Below are positions 1-9,481 of a stretch of DNA of 64,000 bases, in pieces; position 1 is the first letter of the stretch; each line of letters starts with the position of its first letter. Made by a program: the position numbers and the translations under genes. The stretch is from positions 25,160,750 to 25,224,749 of the forward strand of contig CM033719.1 of the NCBI GenBank assembly GCA_019671005.1, given 5' to 3'. The notes beneath the pieces were generated by a model. The model was not told where the DNA came from. It did no database searches and saw nothing but the letters and a program-made list of their open reading frames with translations. The stretch is from Hibiscus mutabilis. Taxonomy: Eukaryota; Streptophyta; Magnoliopsida; Malvales; Malvaceae.

Positions 1-605
1 TAAAGGTTGATAAATTTCTATTCTTCAACCAATAATCATAATTGACACTTAACAATATTTGAACCCTTATAGGTAAAATTTACCTAGACAATTTTTTAGT
101 GTTAATAATCACTAACTTAGAATAATAAAAAATTCAACGCACCAATTGCTTCTTTGATTGTTTGTTAAAAAAGTGAAACCTAATCAATGCGGTGTCCTAT
201 CAAAAGGAGGTGACGGGTTAGCGCCAGAAATGTTGGCGGTGATTGGAGTTCACTCTCTGGATGATAGGGCCGTTAAAATAAAATCATATTCATAAATTGA
301 CAGTATATTAAATTTTATGCGAACTTGCAAATTCTGACATTAAAACATTTTGTAATCGGCTAGGTACCAATTTTTGGGCGTTGTGGGGGTGCTAATCCTT
401 CCTCACGAATAACCGACTCCCGAATCTGTTTTTGTGTTTTTCGCAGACCAGCATTGTTGTTTGAATAAAATAAAATGATTTTATTGAAATGACTCGTTTT
501 TAGGTGATCCAATCACACTTTTTTTTTAAAAAAGATTGGTGGCGACTTCGTTGTTTTTGGCTTTATTTAAAAAATACGCTGGACCCCTTAAAAAGGGTTG
601 CAACA
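1..605 (+). repeat. 3' end of a gypsy-type LTR, cut by the window edge
   Basis: No coding potential. The segment at about 360-605 (gggcg..., a gtgctaatccttcc-like stretch, accgactcccgaa, ggtggcgact) parallels the 3' end of the large gypsy LTRs at 32890-33120 and 50030-50252, so this is the last part of a related LTR in plus orientation, ending in gggttgcaaca at 605. Immediately afterwards the sequence becomes copia LTR sequence about 90 bp inside that LTR. This suggests a gypsy insertion into copia LTR1, with TAAAT (606-610) as the expected target duplication. The left copy of the duplication lies outside the window, so solo LTR and full element cannot be told apart. Confidence 0.65.
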
Positions 606-1784
606 TAAATTGACAGGCATTCAAAACTTAAATAAATTTCTAAGTCAAACTTTAAATCCCCAAATATTTTATGAGTGTTTTGGTACTCAATTTTAGCCAA
701 TTTAGTAACTGAGTACCGGTAGGCCATAGGCTGTACCGGTAAGAAATTTCATTACTGGAAACTAATTTTATGTGTAATGGCTAAAGGGTACCAGTACAAC
801 TATCAGCGTACCGGTATGACTTTTTGTTTCTAGAGATCAAATTGAGCTACGAGTACCGGTATGCCATATGGCGTACCGGTACGGAGTCAAGATTTTTAAA
901 ATCTTTTCATTTAACGTTTCGACTGTTGCATTGTCAGAAATCTTGTAACTAATTTTTAAAAGATATGTTATGCATACCGGTATAGCTAGTCTCGTACTGA
1001 TACAAAGTTTTAACCAAAAGTTCCAAGGATTCTAGTGAGCAAAACTGGTACCGGTATGGTACGGCCTATATCGATACTCCTTGTAAAACCATCACTATGT
1101 ACCGATATGCCTGATCGCGTATCGGTGCCCCTTCGTTGCAATGACTATTTCTTTTTTTGGCAGGTACCAGTATGAGTGCCCGTGTACCAATACCAGTGTT
1201 GCCAGACAATATTTATTGTGGGATAAATACAGTCTAACGGCTCTATTGAATATCCTAACTACCCAAACGACTAGAAATCAATGAGGGGTATAAAATAAAG
1301 TCTCCAAAGCTTCTTCAACAACAAGACAACTATCCAAAAGAATTCAAGCACATACCTAACATTTTAGAGCTTTTATTGCAAAAAATTATTGTAACCCACT
1401 TGAGTGATCTTTCATTGTAATTCTTTTTTCATCAAGTTTGGAGTTTTAGTGAGCTTTGAATTCTGCAAACATTCATCCTTTAGAGGATTTCATAGTTTGC
1501 TTCTTTGTATTCATCCATTAGGAAAAAAAGATCACTAGACTTTGTGGTATAAGTCTAGGTATTTGTGAGGTTATCTCCTTTAGCAAAAACGGAAAGGCAA
1601 GTTAGTAATTTGTAAAAATCCTTAGTGTAGATAGCTAAGGTAGTGGATGTAAACCTTATTGAGAAGGTTGAACCACGATAAATCTCTTGTCTCATTTTTA
1701 TTGTTTTTGCATTTTGCTTCCACCAAATGTTTATTTACCAATTCACCCCATCTTGGCCATTTCCATTGATTGTTTATCCCAACA
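606..1784 (+). repeat. Copia LTR1 (missing its first ~90 bp)
   Basis: Direct repeat of LTR2 and LTR3. It ends in tcccaaca at 1784, where the internal sequence begins, and it lacks the TGTTAAACC start because the gypsy LTR abuts at 605. The U3 part (about 700-1200) is packed with short palindromes of GTACCGGTAC, TACCGATA and TATCGATA type, including a 30-bp near-perfect palindrome at 853-882 (14 of 15 pairs). A TATA box (TATAAAATAA) follows at 1289-1298. Confidence 0.88.
1289..1298 (+). promoter_or_regulatory. TATA box of copia LTR1
   Basis: TATAAAATAA lies in a context conserved in the other LTRs (10240-10249, and 19196-19205 with one change) just after a C-rich stretch with accc-aaacg. It is the likely U3/R promoter of the element. 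The palindrome array sits 100-600 bp upstream of it. Confidence 0.6.
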
Positions 1785-1843
1785 ATTGTCATAAGTGCTA
1801 CACTCATTTGAAGACTTCACATACTATTGTGTAGATCTAACCG

Positions 1844-2777
1844 ATGTATAATCAATCCACAAGTCAAGCCATAACCTCTACTTTCGGTAAACACTTCGAA
1901 GAATCTCAATCCATCTCCAAGCCTTCATATTTTAATGGAGTAAACTATCTCTATTGAAAGAATAAGATAAAGTTATTCATCCAATCCAATGACTACCTCC
2001 TCTGGGATATAGTGATAGATGGGTCATCGATTCCGATGAAGAAAGAATGAGACCGTCTCATCCCAAAAAAGGCAAGAATAGACCGATAATGATCGGAGAA
2101 AGCTACAATACAATGCCAAAGCCATGCACATCATGTTTTGTACCTTTGGGCCGGATGAGTACGCTAAGATGTCTTCTTGATCTAGTGCCAATGAGATTTG
2201 GGACAAGCTAGAAGTTACTCATGAATGAACGAACGAAGTCAATGAGACCAATATCGATCTTCTCAATCTAAGCTATGAGAACTTCAAAATAGAACCGGAT
2301 GAAGACATTAAGAATATGTTTGATCAATTCTCTGTTATTGTCAATGGGCTTAAGGGCTATAAAGAAATTATTTTGGAAGACAAGCTTGTTCGAAAACTTA
2401 TATATTCTTTTCCCGAATCATGGGATTCAAGGAAGACCGCCATCATTAAAGCCAATGATCTCAAGACCTTGAAGCTCGATGCTCTCATGAGGTCATTTCT
2501 CACTCATGAGCTCATAAAGAAAGGAAAGAAAGATGAGGAAAATAAGAAGGAAGTAGAGAGAAATAAAGTTGGGATTATTCTCAAGGTTTTACAAGAAGAT
2601 AGCGATTTTAGCGAAGAAGAAGATTAAGAGATTGCTATGCTAGCCAAGAGATTCACAAGGTTCATAAAATCCAACCGTGGAAGAAAGTTCCAACGAAGAG
2701 AGGGTCTCAAGAACAAGCTAAAGGAAGAAGAGAAAGACCAAATCATTTTCTATAAGTGCAAAAAGATGATTTTTGGG
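1844..2777 (+). pseudogene. gag: Copia unit 1 gag, N-terminal part (UBN2-type), interrupted
   Basis: Gag forms the capsid of the element. Reading starts at ATG 1844, 60 bp after the LTR. In-frame TGA stops at 1955-1957 and 2048-2050 fall where tryptophan is expected in this family, which fits C-to-T deamination of silenced DNA on the opposite strand. An open stretch 2316-2627 carries the retrotransposon gag (UBN2-like) signature, with GLKGYKEIILEDKLVRKL and SFPESWDSRK, then an acidic/lysine-rich tail. At about 2740-2765 part of a CCHC zinc knuckle can be read (F-Y-K-C-K-K; the first cysteine is replaced by phenylalanine) before the frame runs into the antisense LTR at 2778. The same stops occur in unit 2. 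Confidence 0.85.
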
Positions 2778-3829
2778 TGTTGGTGGTGGAAGCAAAAAGA
2801 TAGAAAATTAATACAAGGATTTAGAGTGGTTCGACTTTCTAACCAAAGCCTACATCCACTACTTTAGCTTCCCCACTAAGGATTTCAACCAATTCACTAG
2901 TAATTCTTCCGTTTTCTAGGCTTAGGAGGCAACCGTTTACAACCTAGACTCACTCACCAAGTCTAGCATCCAAAGCTCACAAACCAAGCTTTGGGAACAC
3001 TCTTAAACAAGAAAATTAATAGCAAACTGAAATCTCTCTACAAGGTTGATGTTTGCACTCTAAAGCTCTCACCTAGAACCTAAAATATTTGAGTATACAT
3101 TGGCAAATTAAGCTCACAAGTGTTGTCTATACAAGAATGGAAAATTTAAAGCCCTAAGACAAATTTTGCATCATAATGTTGTTGACTTGAAGATCATTAG
3201 TTGTTGTTGAAGCTTGAAGGCCCCTTTTATACTCCCAAATGAGTTGCTAGCCGTTGGAGACCGTTGGGATTGGATTGGAGCAATTGGAGACTCTATTTCC
3301 CGCAATAAATGCAATTATACAGCCTTTTGTATTGGTACGCGTGCACCTATATCGGTACAGGTACTAGCCGTTATGCTTATTCTGGCTGCACATATCGAAA
3401 CGCCTTGGACCGTATCGATACGGTGTATCGGTACGCTTTAGTCTGTTTCAGTATGCCCTGCAATTTAAAAAACTGTTGGGAAATAGCCGTTGGGGGTAGT
3501 TGAAACCATGATCGGTACGCGTACAAGCGTATCGAAACGATCCTATCCGTATTGGTATGCCTAGGGGCGTATCGATACGGTTTTTCAGTTCTGGAAAATT
3601 ACTATAGCTGAAACCCTTATCTATATCGATACGGGGTGTAACTGTGTCGGTACGGATGTGATGAAAACATAAGATTGGCTATTTTAAAATATTTAAAACA
3701 CTTCCAAAAACCTTTTAAAAACTTCTCAAACTTATTTTCAAGTTATTTGGACTTAAAACCATTTTGGAAACCTTTTCAAATTATTCCAAAACATTTTTCA
3801 ATTATTATATCAAAACAAATATCCTAACA
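2778..3829 (-). repeat. Antisense related copia LTR inserted in gag (unit 1)
   Basis: Read on the minus strand, this 1.05-kb block is a diverged copia LTR of the same type as the flanking ones. The plus-strand left end begins TGTTGG, the right end finishes CTAACA, and the stretch around 2830-2960 is clearly the reverse complement of the LTR3 end at 19480-19600 (shared agtggttc, tacatccacta, cactaaggat). The minus-strand promoter region has TATAAAAGGGG near 3219-3231 and a palindrome array (cgtatcgatacgg-like) at 3320-3660. No target duplication is visible, and part of gag seems lost at the site, so the insertion may have involved deletion or recombination. Confidence 0.75.
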
Positions 3830-4219
3830 AAAGAAAAGTTGAGAAGATGCAAGCAAAACAAAAAAGATTTTGAAAAGAAAAATCAAGACTTGCACAACTT
3901 ACTTTCAAGAGTTAACGATGATCGCAAAAAAAAGGTTGATAATCTTAAAGCTTCTTTAAGCAAAGTTGGGGCACCACGTTTTGAAAAATGAAGTAATTCA
4001 AAACCCAACTATGTGAGAAAAAACTTTAATGGGTACAAACATAGAGACTTCTAAAGGCCCTCTAATGGTAAAAGAGTTAGAAATGTTTGGGTTCCTAAAG
4101 AACTTGTAGCTTCTAACAATGTTAATGCTATTGCTTCTTGGATTCCTAAGGGAACCAAGATCTTGGGAGCTAATACTCGTGGACCCAAAAGAATTTGGGT
4201 ACCAAAAATCAAGACTTGA
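3830..4219 (+). pseudogene. gag: Copia unit 1 gag C-terminal coiled-coil region
   Basis: Continuation of gag beyond the inserted LTR. Residues such as KDFEKKNQDLHNLLSRV and DNLKASLSKV form a charged heptad-rich stretch, and the end carries the repeated motif V-W-V-P-K / R-I-W-V-P-K typical of this gag class just before protease. Internal stops are at about 3989 (after ...PRFEK) and 4053. The final TGA at 4217-4219 lies at the gag-pol boundary and protease continues in another frame. In some SIRE-type elements a stop or frame change at this point is normal, so this last stop may be native rather than damage. Confidence 0.7.
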
Positions 4220-4799
4220 TTCTATGTTTGCAGGGGGAGTATTGCTACAAGGCCCAATCTTCAAGTGAAAATTCATGGTACCTTGATAGTGGATGCTCAA
4301 AACACATGACCAGTGATAAGAGTCAATTCTTGGAGCTAAAACCAAAAAGTGGATGGGTAGTAACTTTCAGTAAGAACTCCAAAGGCCACATTGAAGGAAT
4401 TGGTTCCATTGGTAATCACTCTTCCATTCTTATAGAAAATGTTTTATATGTCAACGGTCTTAAGAATAATTTGTTAAGCATAAGTTTTATTGTGTGATAA
4501 AGGTTTCAATGTCATGTTTGATTTGAGTGGTTGCAAAATCATTGACATTGCATCTAATACAATTTTGCTTATTGGTCATAGAATAGGAAATATATACATG
4601 GTGCATCTAGATGACATTCATATTTCGAATGCATGTTTTATTGAAAAAGATTAGCATGATTCTTGGTTGTAACATAGAAAACTAGGACATTCTAGCATGA
4701 TTATTTTGGAAAGATTAATTTCAAATAATCTAGTAAAAGGCTTTCCTAAAAGTAAGTTTTCTCTCGACAAAATTTGTGATGCATTTGTTCTTATTGATG
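4195..4799 (+). pseudogene. pol: Copia unit 1 protease and pre-integrase region
   Basis: Aspartic protease processes the polyprotein. The active-site region reads WYLDSGCSKHMTSDKSQF at about 4276-4330, followed by a typical copia protease tail (...ENVLYVNGLKNNLLSIS). In unit 1 a small local sequence change at 4487-4494 breaks the frame (SISFIV then stop), whereas unit 2 reads through at the same place. The pre-integrase domain follows with HRKLGHSSMIILERL at about 4674-4720, which retains the N-terminal histidines; a stop at 4675 precedes it. Confidence 0.85.
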
Positions 4800-5257
4800 G
4801 TTACTCTAGATTTACTTGGGTTTTCTTTTTAAGTACCAAAGATGAGGCTTTAGAAAAAATCATCACGTTAAGCAAATCAAAATGATGTTGGTTACTCTAT
4901 TTCTCATGTTAAGAGTGACCATAGAATCGAATTTCAAAATCTTGGTTTTGAAGAGTTTTGTAACTCAAATGGAATTAGTCATATTTTTTGGCTCCCCGCA
5001 CACCTCAACAAAATAGGGTTGTTGAGAGGAAAAATAGAACTTTAGATGAGATGGCTAGAACCATGCTTTGTGAAAATAATTTGCCTAATTATTTTTGGGC
5101 CGAAGCCACAAATACGACTTGCTATATTCTTAATAGAGTAATGATTAGGCCACTTTTGAAGAAAACACCTTATAAGCTTTTCAAAAACAAAAAGTCTAAC
5201 AGTAGCTATTTTCATCCTTTCAGATGTAAATATTTTGTTTTAAACAATGGAATTTAG
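4780..5257 (+). pseudogene. pol: Copia unit 1 integrase with catalytic-core deletion
   Basis: Integrase joins the cDNA to target DNA with a D-D-E triad. Here KICDA jumps directly to FVLIDGYSRFTWVFFLS near 4766-4840; the segment of roughly 50 residues that normally follows the zinc-binding domain and carries the first catalytic aspartate is absent. The second aspartate region (SDH...EF) and the glutamate region (VVERKNRTLDEMARTML, about 5018-5070) can still be recognised in shifted frames. The distal part (RVMIRPLLKKTPYKLFKNKK) is intact in sequence. The deletion is identical in unit 2, so neither copy could supply active integrase. Confidence 0.85.
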
Positions 5258-5680
5258 ACAAGTTTGATGCAAAAAGTAATGAAGCTATTTTTCTAGGTTA
5301 CCCTTTAAACTCTAAAGTCTATCGAGTATTTAACAAAAATAACTTTAGTATTTGAAGAGTCAATTCATGTTGTTTTTTATGATAACCTCCTTTTGAGAAA
5401 GGATACTGGTGATGATGATATAGGAATTTCAGATGCCAATGATGGTGGAGGACAATCATCAAAGGTAGATGAAGTTCCATCAAAAGAAGAACCACAAGAT
5501 CCACCTCTAGAAGCCTTAAAGGACATGTCTCTAGAAGAAAGAGAGGTCACCTACCCAAGGGATTTCAACTATGTCAAAGGTAGTGAGATTTTGGGTGATC
5601 CATCCAAAAAGGTAACTATTAGATCATCTCTTAAAAATAAATGTAATTATATTGTGCATTGAGCCTAAAAATATCAAAGA
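5258..5680 (+). pseudogene. pol: Copia unit 1 integrase-RT linker
   Basis: The open stretch 5393-5662 is rich in Asp, Glu, Ser and Pro (DDDIGISDANDGGGQSSKVD..., KEEPQDPPLEALKDMSLEER), as expected for the low-complexity hinge between copia integrase and reverse transcriptase. Before it, a frame-shifted run at 5258-5390 still encodes the conserved end of the integrase module (FDAKS.EAIFLGY..NSK.YRVFNKN). A stop at the end of the open stretch interrupts the link to RT. Confidence 0.7.
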
Positions 5681-6350
5681 AGCATTAAATGATGATTATT
5701 GGATATTGTCTATGTAAAAAGAGTTAAATCAATTTGAAAGGAGTCAAGTATGAACATTAGTTGATAGGTCAAGTAATAAATTTACCATAGGTACTAAATG
5801 GGTTTTTAGAAACAAACTAGATGAGAGTTGTAACATAGTGAGAAACAAGGGTAGACTTGTTGCTCAAGGTTACACTCAAGAAGAAGAAATTGATTTTGAT
5901 GAAATCTATGCACCTATAGCTAGAATGGAATCTATTAGGAGTTGATTGCATTTGCATGTTATCATGAATTCAAGCTTTTTCAAAAGGATGTTAAAAATGC
6001 TTGTCTAAATGGTTTTATAAATGAAGAAGTGTATGCAGGACAACCACCCAGTTTTGAAGATCCAAAATATCTGAACCATGTTTTTAAACTTTTAAAAGCT
6101 TTATATGGTTTGAAACAAACTCCTAAAGCTTGGTATGAAAGATTGTCAAATTTTGTAACAGAAAAATGTTTTGACAAATGCAAGGTTGATACTACACTTT
6201 TTATAAAAAGAAAAGGAAATTACATTTTAGTAGTTGAAGTATATGTTGATGATATTATTTTCGGTTCTACTAATGAATCTCTTTGCTAAGATTTTGCTAA
6301 GTTAATGCAAGGTGAATTTGAAATGAGCATGATAGAGGAGCTCTTATTCT
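5660..6350 (+). pseudogene. pol: Copia unit 1 reverse transcriptase (RVT_2)
   Basis: RNA-directed DNA polymerase of the element. Motifs in order: KWVFRNKLDE and KGRLVAQGYTQ (about 5799-5880), DFDEIYAPIARMESIR, then KDVKNACLNGFINEEVY (about 5976-6030), LYGLKQTPKAWYERL, and the catalytic YVDDIIFGSTN near 6243-6275. Stops at about 5717, 5749, 5944 and 6287 interrupt it. After EELLFFLGLQIKQRNE (to about 6380) the sequence jumps, so the RT thumb/connection of about 50 residues is missing before RNase H. The catalytic aspartates are present, but the frame is not. Confidence 0.88.
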
Positions 6351-6414
6351 TTTTGGGGCTCCAAATCAAACAAAGGAATGAGGTAAATATGTTGATCTTA
6401 AGCTTTATAGATCT

Positions 6415-7069
6415 ATGATAGTATCTTTGCTTTATCTTACCACAAGTAGACAAAATATTATATTTAGTGTTTGTTTGTGTTCTAGATTTCAAGCTAGTAC
6501 TAGAGAATCGCATCTACAAGCCGTTAAGAGAATCTTTAGATACCTTAGAGGTACCCCTTGTTTAGGTCTTTGGTATCCTAGAGACTCATCCTTTAGTTTG
6601 CATGCTTTTTCGGATGTGGATTATAGAGTTTGTAAAATAAATAGAAAGAGTATCTCTGGTACTTGTCAATTCCTAGGTAACATGTTAATCTCATGGTTTT
6701 CTAAGAAGCATAATAGTGTTGATCTATCTACCACCAAGGCGAATATATTTACATTTCGCCGGTGAGTTCTTGTGCTCAAGTCATTTAAATGAAGCAACAA
6801 CTCTTAGACATGGAATTGATGTAGGTACTATCCCTTTAAAGTGTGACAATACTAGTGCTATTTGTCTCACTAAAAATCCTATCCAACATTCTAGAACCAA
6901 ACATATAGAAATAATACATCATTTCATTAGAGATCATGTCTTGAAAAATGATGTAGTTCTAGAGTATGTAGATACCTTGCATCAATTAGTGGATATTTTT
7001 ACCAAACCTTTAGATAAAGAGTGTTTTTGGACTCTTAGGAGAGAGTTAGGGATTACTAGCCTTTTATGA
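6415..7069 (+). pseudogene. pol: Copia unit 1 RNase H and pol C-terminus
   Basis: The RNase H domain removes RNA from the RNA-DNA hybrid. Visible: SLLYLTTSRQNIIFSVCLCSRFQ, AVKRIFRYLRGT, AFSDVDY, SGTCQFLG and STTKA (to 6740). Here unit 1 differs from unit 2 over about 25 bases and loses the expected A-E-Y motif. The distal part resumes in another frame at about 6830-7069 (CDNTSAICLTKNPIQHSRTKH, IFTKPLDKECF) and ends with a natural stop at 7067-7069. Confidence 0.88.
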
Positions 7070-7284
7070 ACTTTAGAGCCTTTGTTTTGATCTTAAAATT
7101 GCTTGAATTTGAATGATCTTTTTGTTTGTGTGATCTTCTTCTTAAATGCATCTTTTCATGTTGTTAGGGAGTATGTATCTGTTTTTGCCCATATATGTTG
7201 CTCTCATATCATAATCATATATTTCAAATCGAGTAAAATCCAATTTTGGGTCCTTTGCAGCTAAAATTATCAATTTTGGTCAGA

Positions 7285-7430
7285 GGGTATCGGTACATGG
7301 GTAGCTGTACTGATATAGGTTATCAGGGGCAACGTTTTGGTACAGACTTGTCTATACCGGTACATGTTGAGGATCGGTATGGGGTTATACCATACCGATA
7401 AGCGTCTTGCTGGGAGCCATAAATATATGT
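7285..7430 (+). promoter_or_regulatory. Promoter-like block before the extra ORF (unit 1)
   Basis: Between pol and the extra ORF lies a cluster of the same palindromic motifs as in the LTR U3: gtatcggtac at 7288, taccggta at 7356, and inverted arms ATCGGTATGG (7373-7382) and CCATACCGAT (7390-7399) with a 7-base spacer. A TATA-like CATAAATATATG follows at 7418-7429. The order palindrome cluster then TATA box mirrors the LTR. I infer an internal promoter; the sequence shows only the arrangement. Unit 2 has it at 16236-16377. Confidence 0.45.
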
Positions 7431-7624
7431 TTTCCTAATTTCACTCAAACTCTAACTTTTCATTAAAACTAACCGAGTTTTATCTATGAATACCCTCTAA
7501 ATCTCTAGGTTTTTCATCAAATTTCTTCAAATCTTTTAGGGCTTTTACTCTAAACATCAAACCCAAGATCATCAAGCATTGTGCAAACCATCCCCTCATT
7601 CATCTATTATTCCAAAGATTCAAG

Positions 7625-7941
7625 GTAAAAACCTATTTTTATACTATTTCAAATTTCTTTATACTTGTATAGTTTTTTAGGTTTAAATTTTGTATATTTA
7701 GGATGTATATATCCATGTTTTCAAAGTTTTTACAACTTTTTCAAAATTGAAATTTTTTATTCAATATATATTTACACTCATATATTTATTTTACAGTTTT
7801 TAAATTTTATATTTATCAAATTTTTTCTTTATATTTATATATGCTTTTAAACTATATATTATAGATTTTCACCCTACCTTGACTATTGGATTGAATTTGA
7901 TAAGTTTGCATACATATGTTTTTGTGGTTTGAATTTTGCAG
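7625..7941 (+). other. Candidate intron upstream of the extra ORF (unit 1)
   Basis: CAAG|GTAAAA at 7621-7630 and TTTTGCAG|G ending at 7941 fit plant splice sites. The 317 bases between are very T-rich, as plant introns are, and the first ATG and coding-like sequence begin just after the acceptor. It is preserved in unit 2 (16573-16892). It would splice a transcript started near 7450 into the extra ORF. No RNA evidence is available here. Confidence 0.4.
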
Positions 7942-9178
7942 GTTTTATCAAAATCCTTTACCATGCATCCTAAAAGCGTTCTAGAAAAGATCTTAGTGCT
8001 AGTTCTTCCAATCCCGGTAACAATGGCACCAAACCTAACCTTACCCAACTTTTTTCACAATGTTTTAATGAACCAGATTATCTCGAAGCCATGGAATATT
8101 TCAAACAATTTCAAAATTTTAAAATCAATCATGTGCGAATTGTTGATTTTGCTTATATGTGCTCAATAGAGTTTGGTTTTAAATACCTTGATTTAATAAT
8201 GGAAATTTATGACTTTTTTAAATATCCCCAGCATTGTTTACAAAAACCTTGTTCGCATTTTTTTTACTCCAATGTCTGGTGTGTTTTAAATTGAGATAAA
8301 ACTAAAACTATTGCTCTTAAGTCCTATGTTATGGGAAGAACTTTTACTTTTGATTCTAAAAAACTAACCGATCTTTTAGGGATGGAAAACATTGGTATAG
8401 ATGATGAAAACTCTTTCCCTACAACCTATAATGGTTTTGTGTTCGTTCTCGAAGCCCATAAGCATTTCCTCTATCTTCTCATCCCTTGGTGGTTTCATCC
8501 ATCCGGTGGTAAATGGTCCACTATTCGCATGGTGGATGACTTTTGGCTTCATTGCTTATGTGAGAGAAAATATCCTAACCTTGCCCAAATTATCTTTGTC
8601 GAGATGGTCCATATAGTCAACAATCGTCATACCACCCTCATGGCCTCTTTCACCTATGGAACCATCCTTAGTTTCATCTTCCATAAGCTTCACATCGATT
8701 TCTCTTTTGACCTTGGGGTTCTTCTTACCGAGCTCATTAATGGAAGATCTCTTCGGAAGGACAAGTTTACCATTTTCAATGGAGAATGGGTTCGCAATGC
8801 TAACCTTTCCGGTGAAGTCCCATAGTTGTGGAACCGGTTGCAGATGTTCCCATTGCTCCAGTTTCTCTGCCTTCCTTTGATGCTCTCATGGCTTATCTTG
8901 ATAGGAAGTTTGCCACCATGGATACTCGGTTCTACACCATCGACAATCACTTAACTTCCATGGATGCTAGATTGTCTACCGTTGAGAATCGTGTGGCTTC
9001 TATGGACTTGACTTTTACCGCCTTTCATCAAGAATGGCATGGACATGCTCTTGGAGAAAACGATGAGAAAGACAAAGACGATATGAAGATGATGAGCACG
9101 ACTCTTATGCTTTGCATCTCATCTCATATTGTATCATATCTATTAGGATTTAAGTTTATGCACCTATGTTTAAATTGA
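7942..9178 (+). pseudogene. Extra ORF after RNase H, coiled-coil protein (unit 1)
   Basis: Not part of gag-pol. The coding trace runs about 410 codons with frameshifts. The N-terminal part is readable at 8010-8294 (SSNPGNNGTKPNLTQLF, then EAMEYFKQFQNFK); after a TGA at 8292-8294 the same frame continues at 8331-8825 (GRTFTFDSKKLTDLLGMENI, then a Trp/His-rich segment with WWFHPSGGKWSTIR). A further frame at 8828-9178 holds a Pro/Val linker, five heptads (MDTRFYT, IDNHLTS, MDARLST, VENRVAS, MDLTFTA) forming a clear coiled coil, an acidic stretch and a hydrophobic C-terminal segment. It resembles the 'putative plant transposon protein' sequences often annotated in plants, and it occupies the place of the env-like ORF of SIRE elements. 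Function unknown. Confidence 0.6.
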
Positions 9179-9470
9179 TATTTACTATGATTTTATGCTT
9201 TGGCTTATATTTTTATTTCGTTGGACATTTTATGTCTTGAATATTTATGCCTTGGATTTATAATATTATGATTTTATATTATCTTTGAAGTTATTTTTAG
9301 ATTATATTGCTTTATGTTTCCTTTGATTTACCCTATTGATTTCGATTTAACAAAAAATGTGAGAAGTTTGGGATATATAAAATTTTCAAAGGTTTTTCAA
9401 AAACAAATAGTCTTTTAGCCTTAAAGAAAGGGGAGTAAACTAAAAAATTATTTTGGTTTTGTTATATCAA

Positions 9471-9480
9471 AAAGGGAAGA
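9471..9480 (+). other. Polypurine tract before copia LTR2
   Basis: AAAGGGAAGA lies one base before the LTR2 start TGTTAAACC at 9482. It is the plus-strand primer site of reverse transcription and fixes the LTR boundary. The equivalent in unit 2 is at 18421-18430. Confidence 0.8.
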
Positions 9481-9481
9481 T

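Noticed and set aside
3998..4345. 115-codon minus-strand open frame (also at 12951-13298)
   Set aside because: It is the antisense of the gag/protease region and has no independent support.
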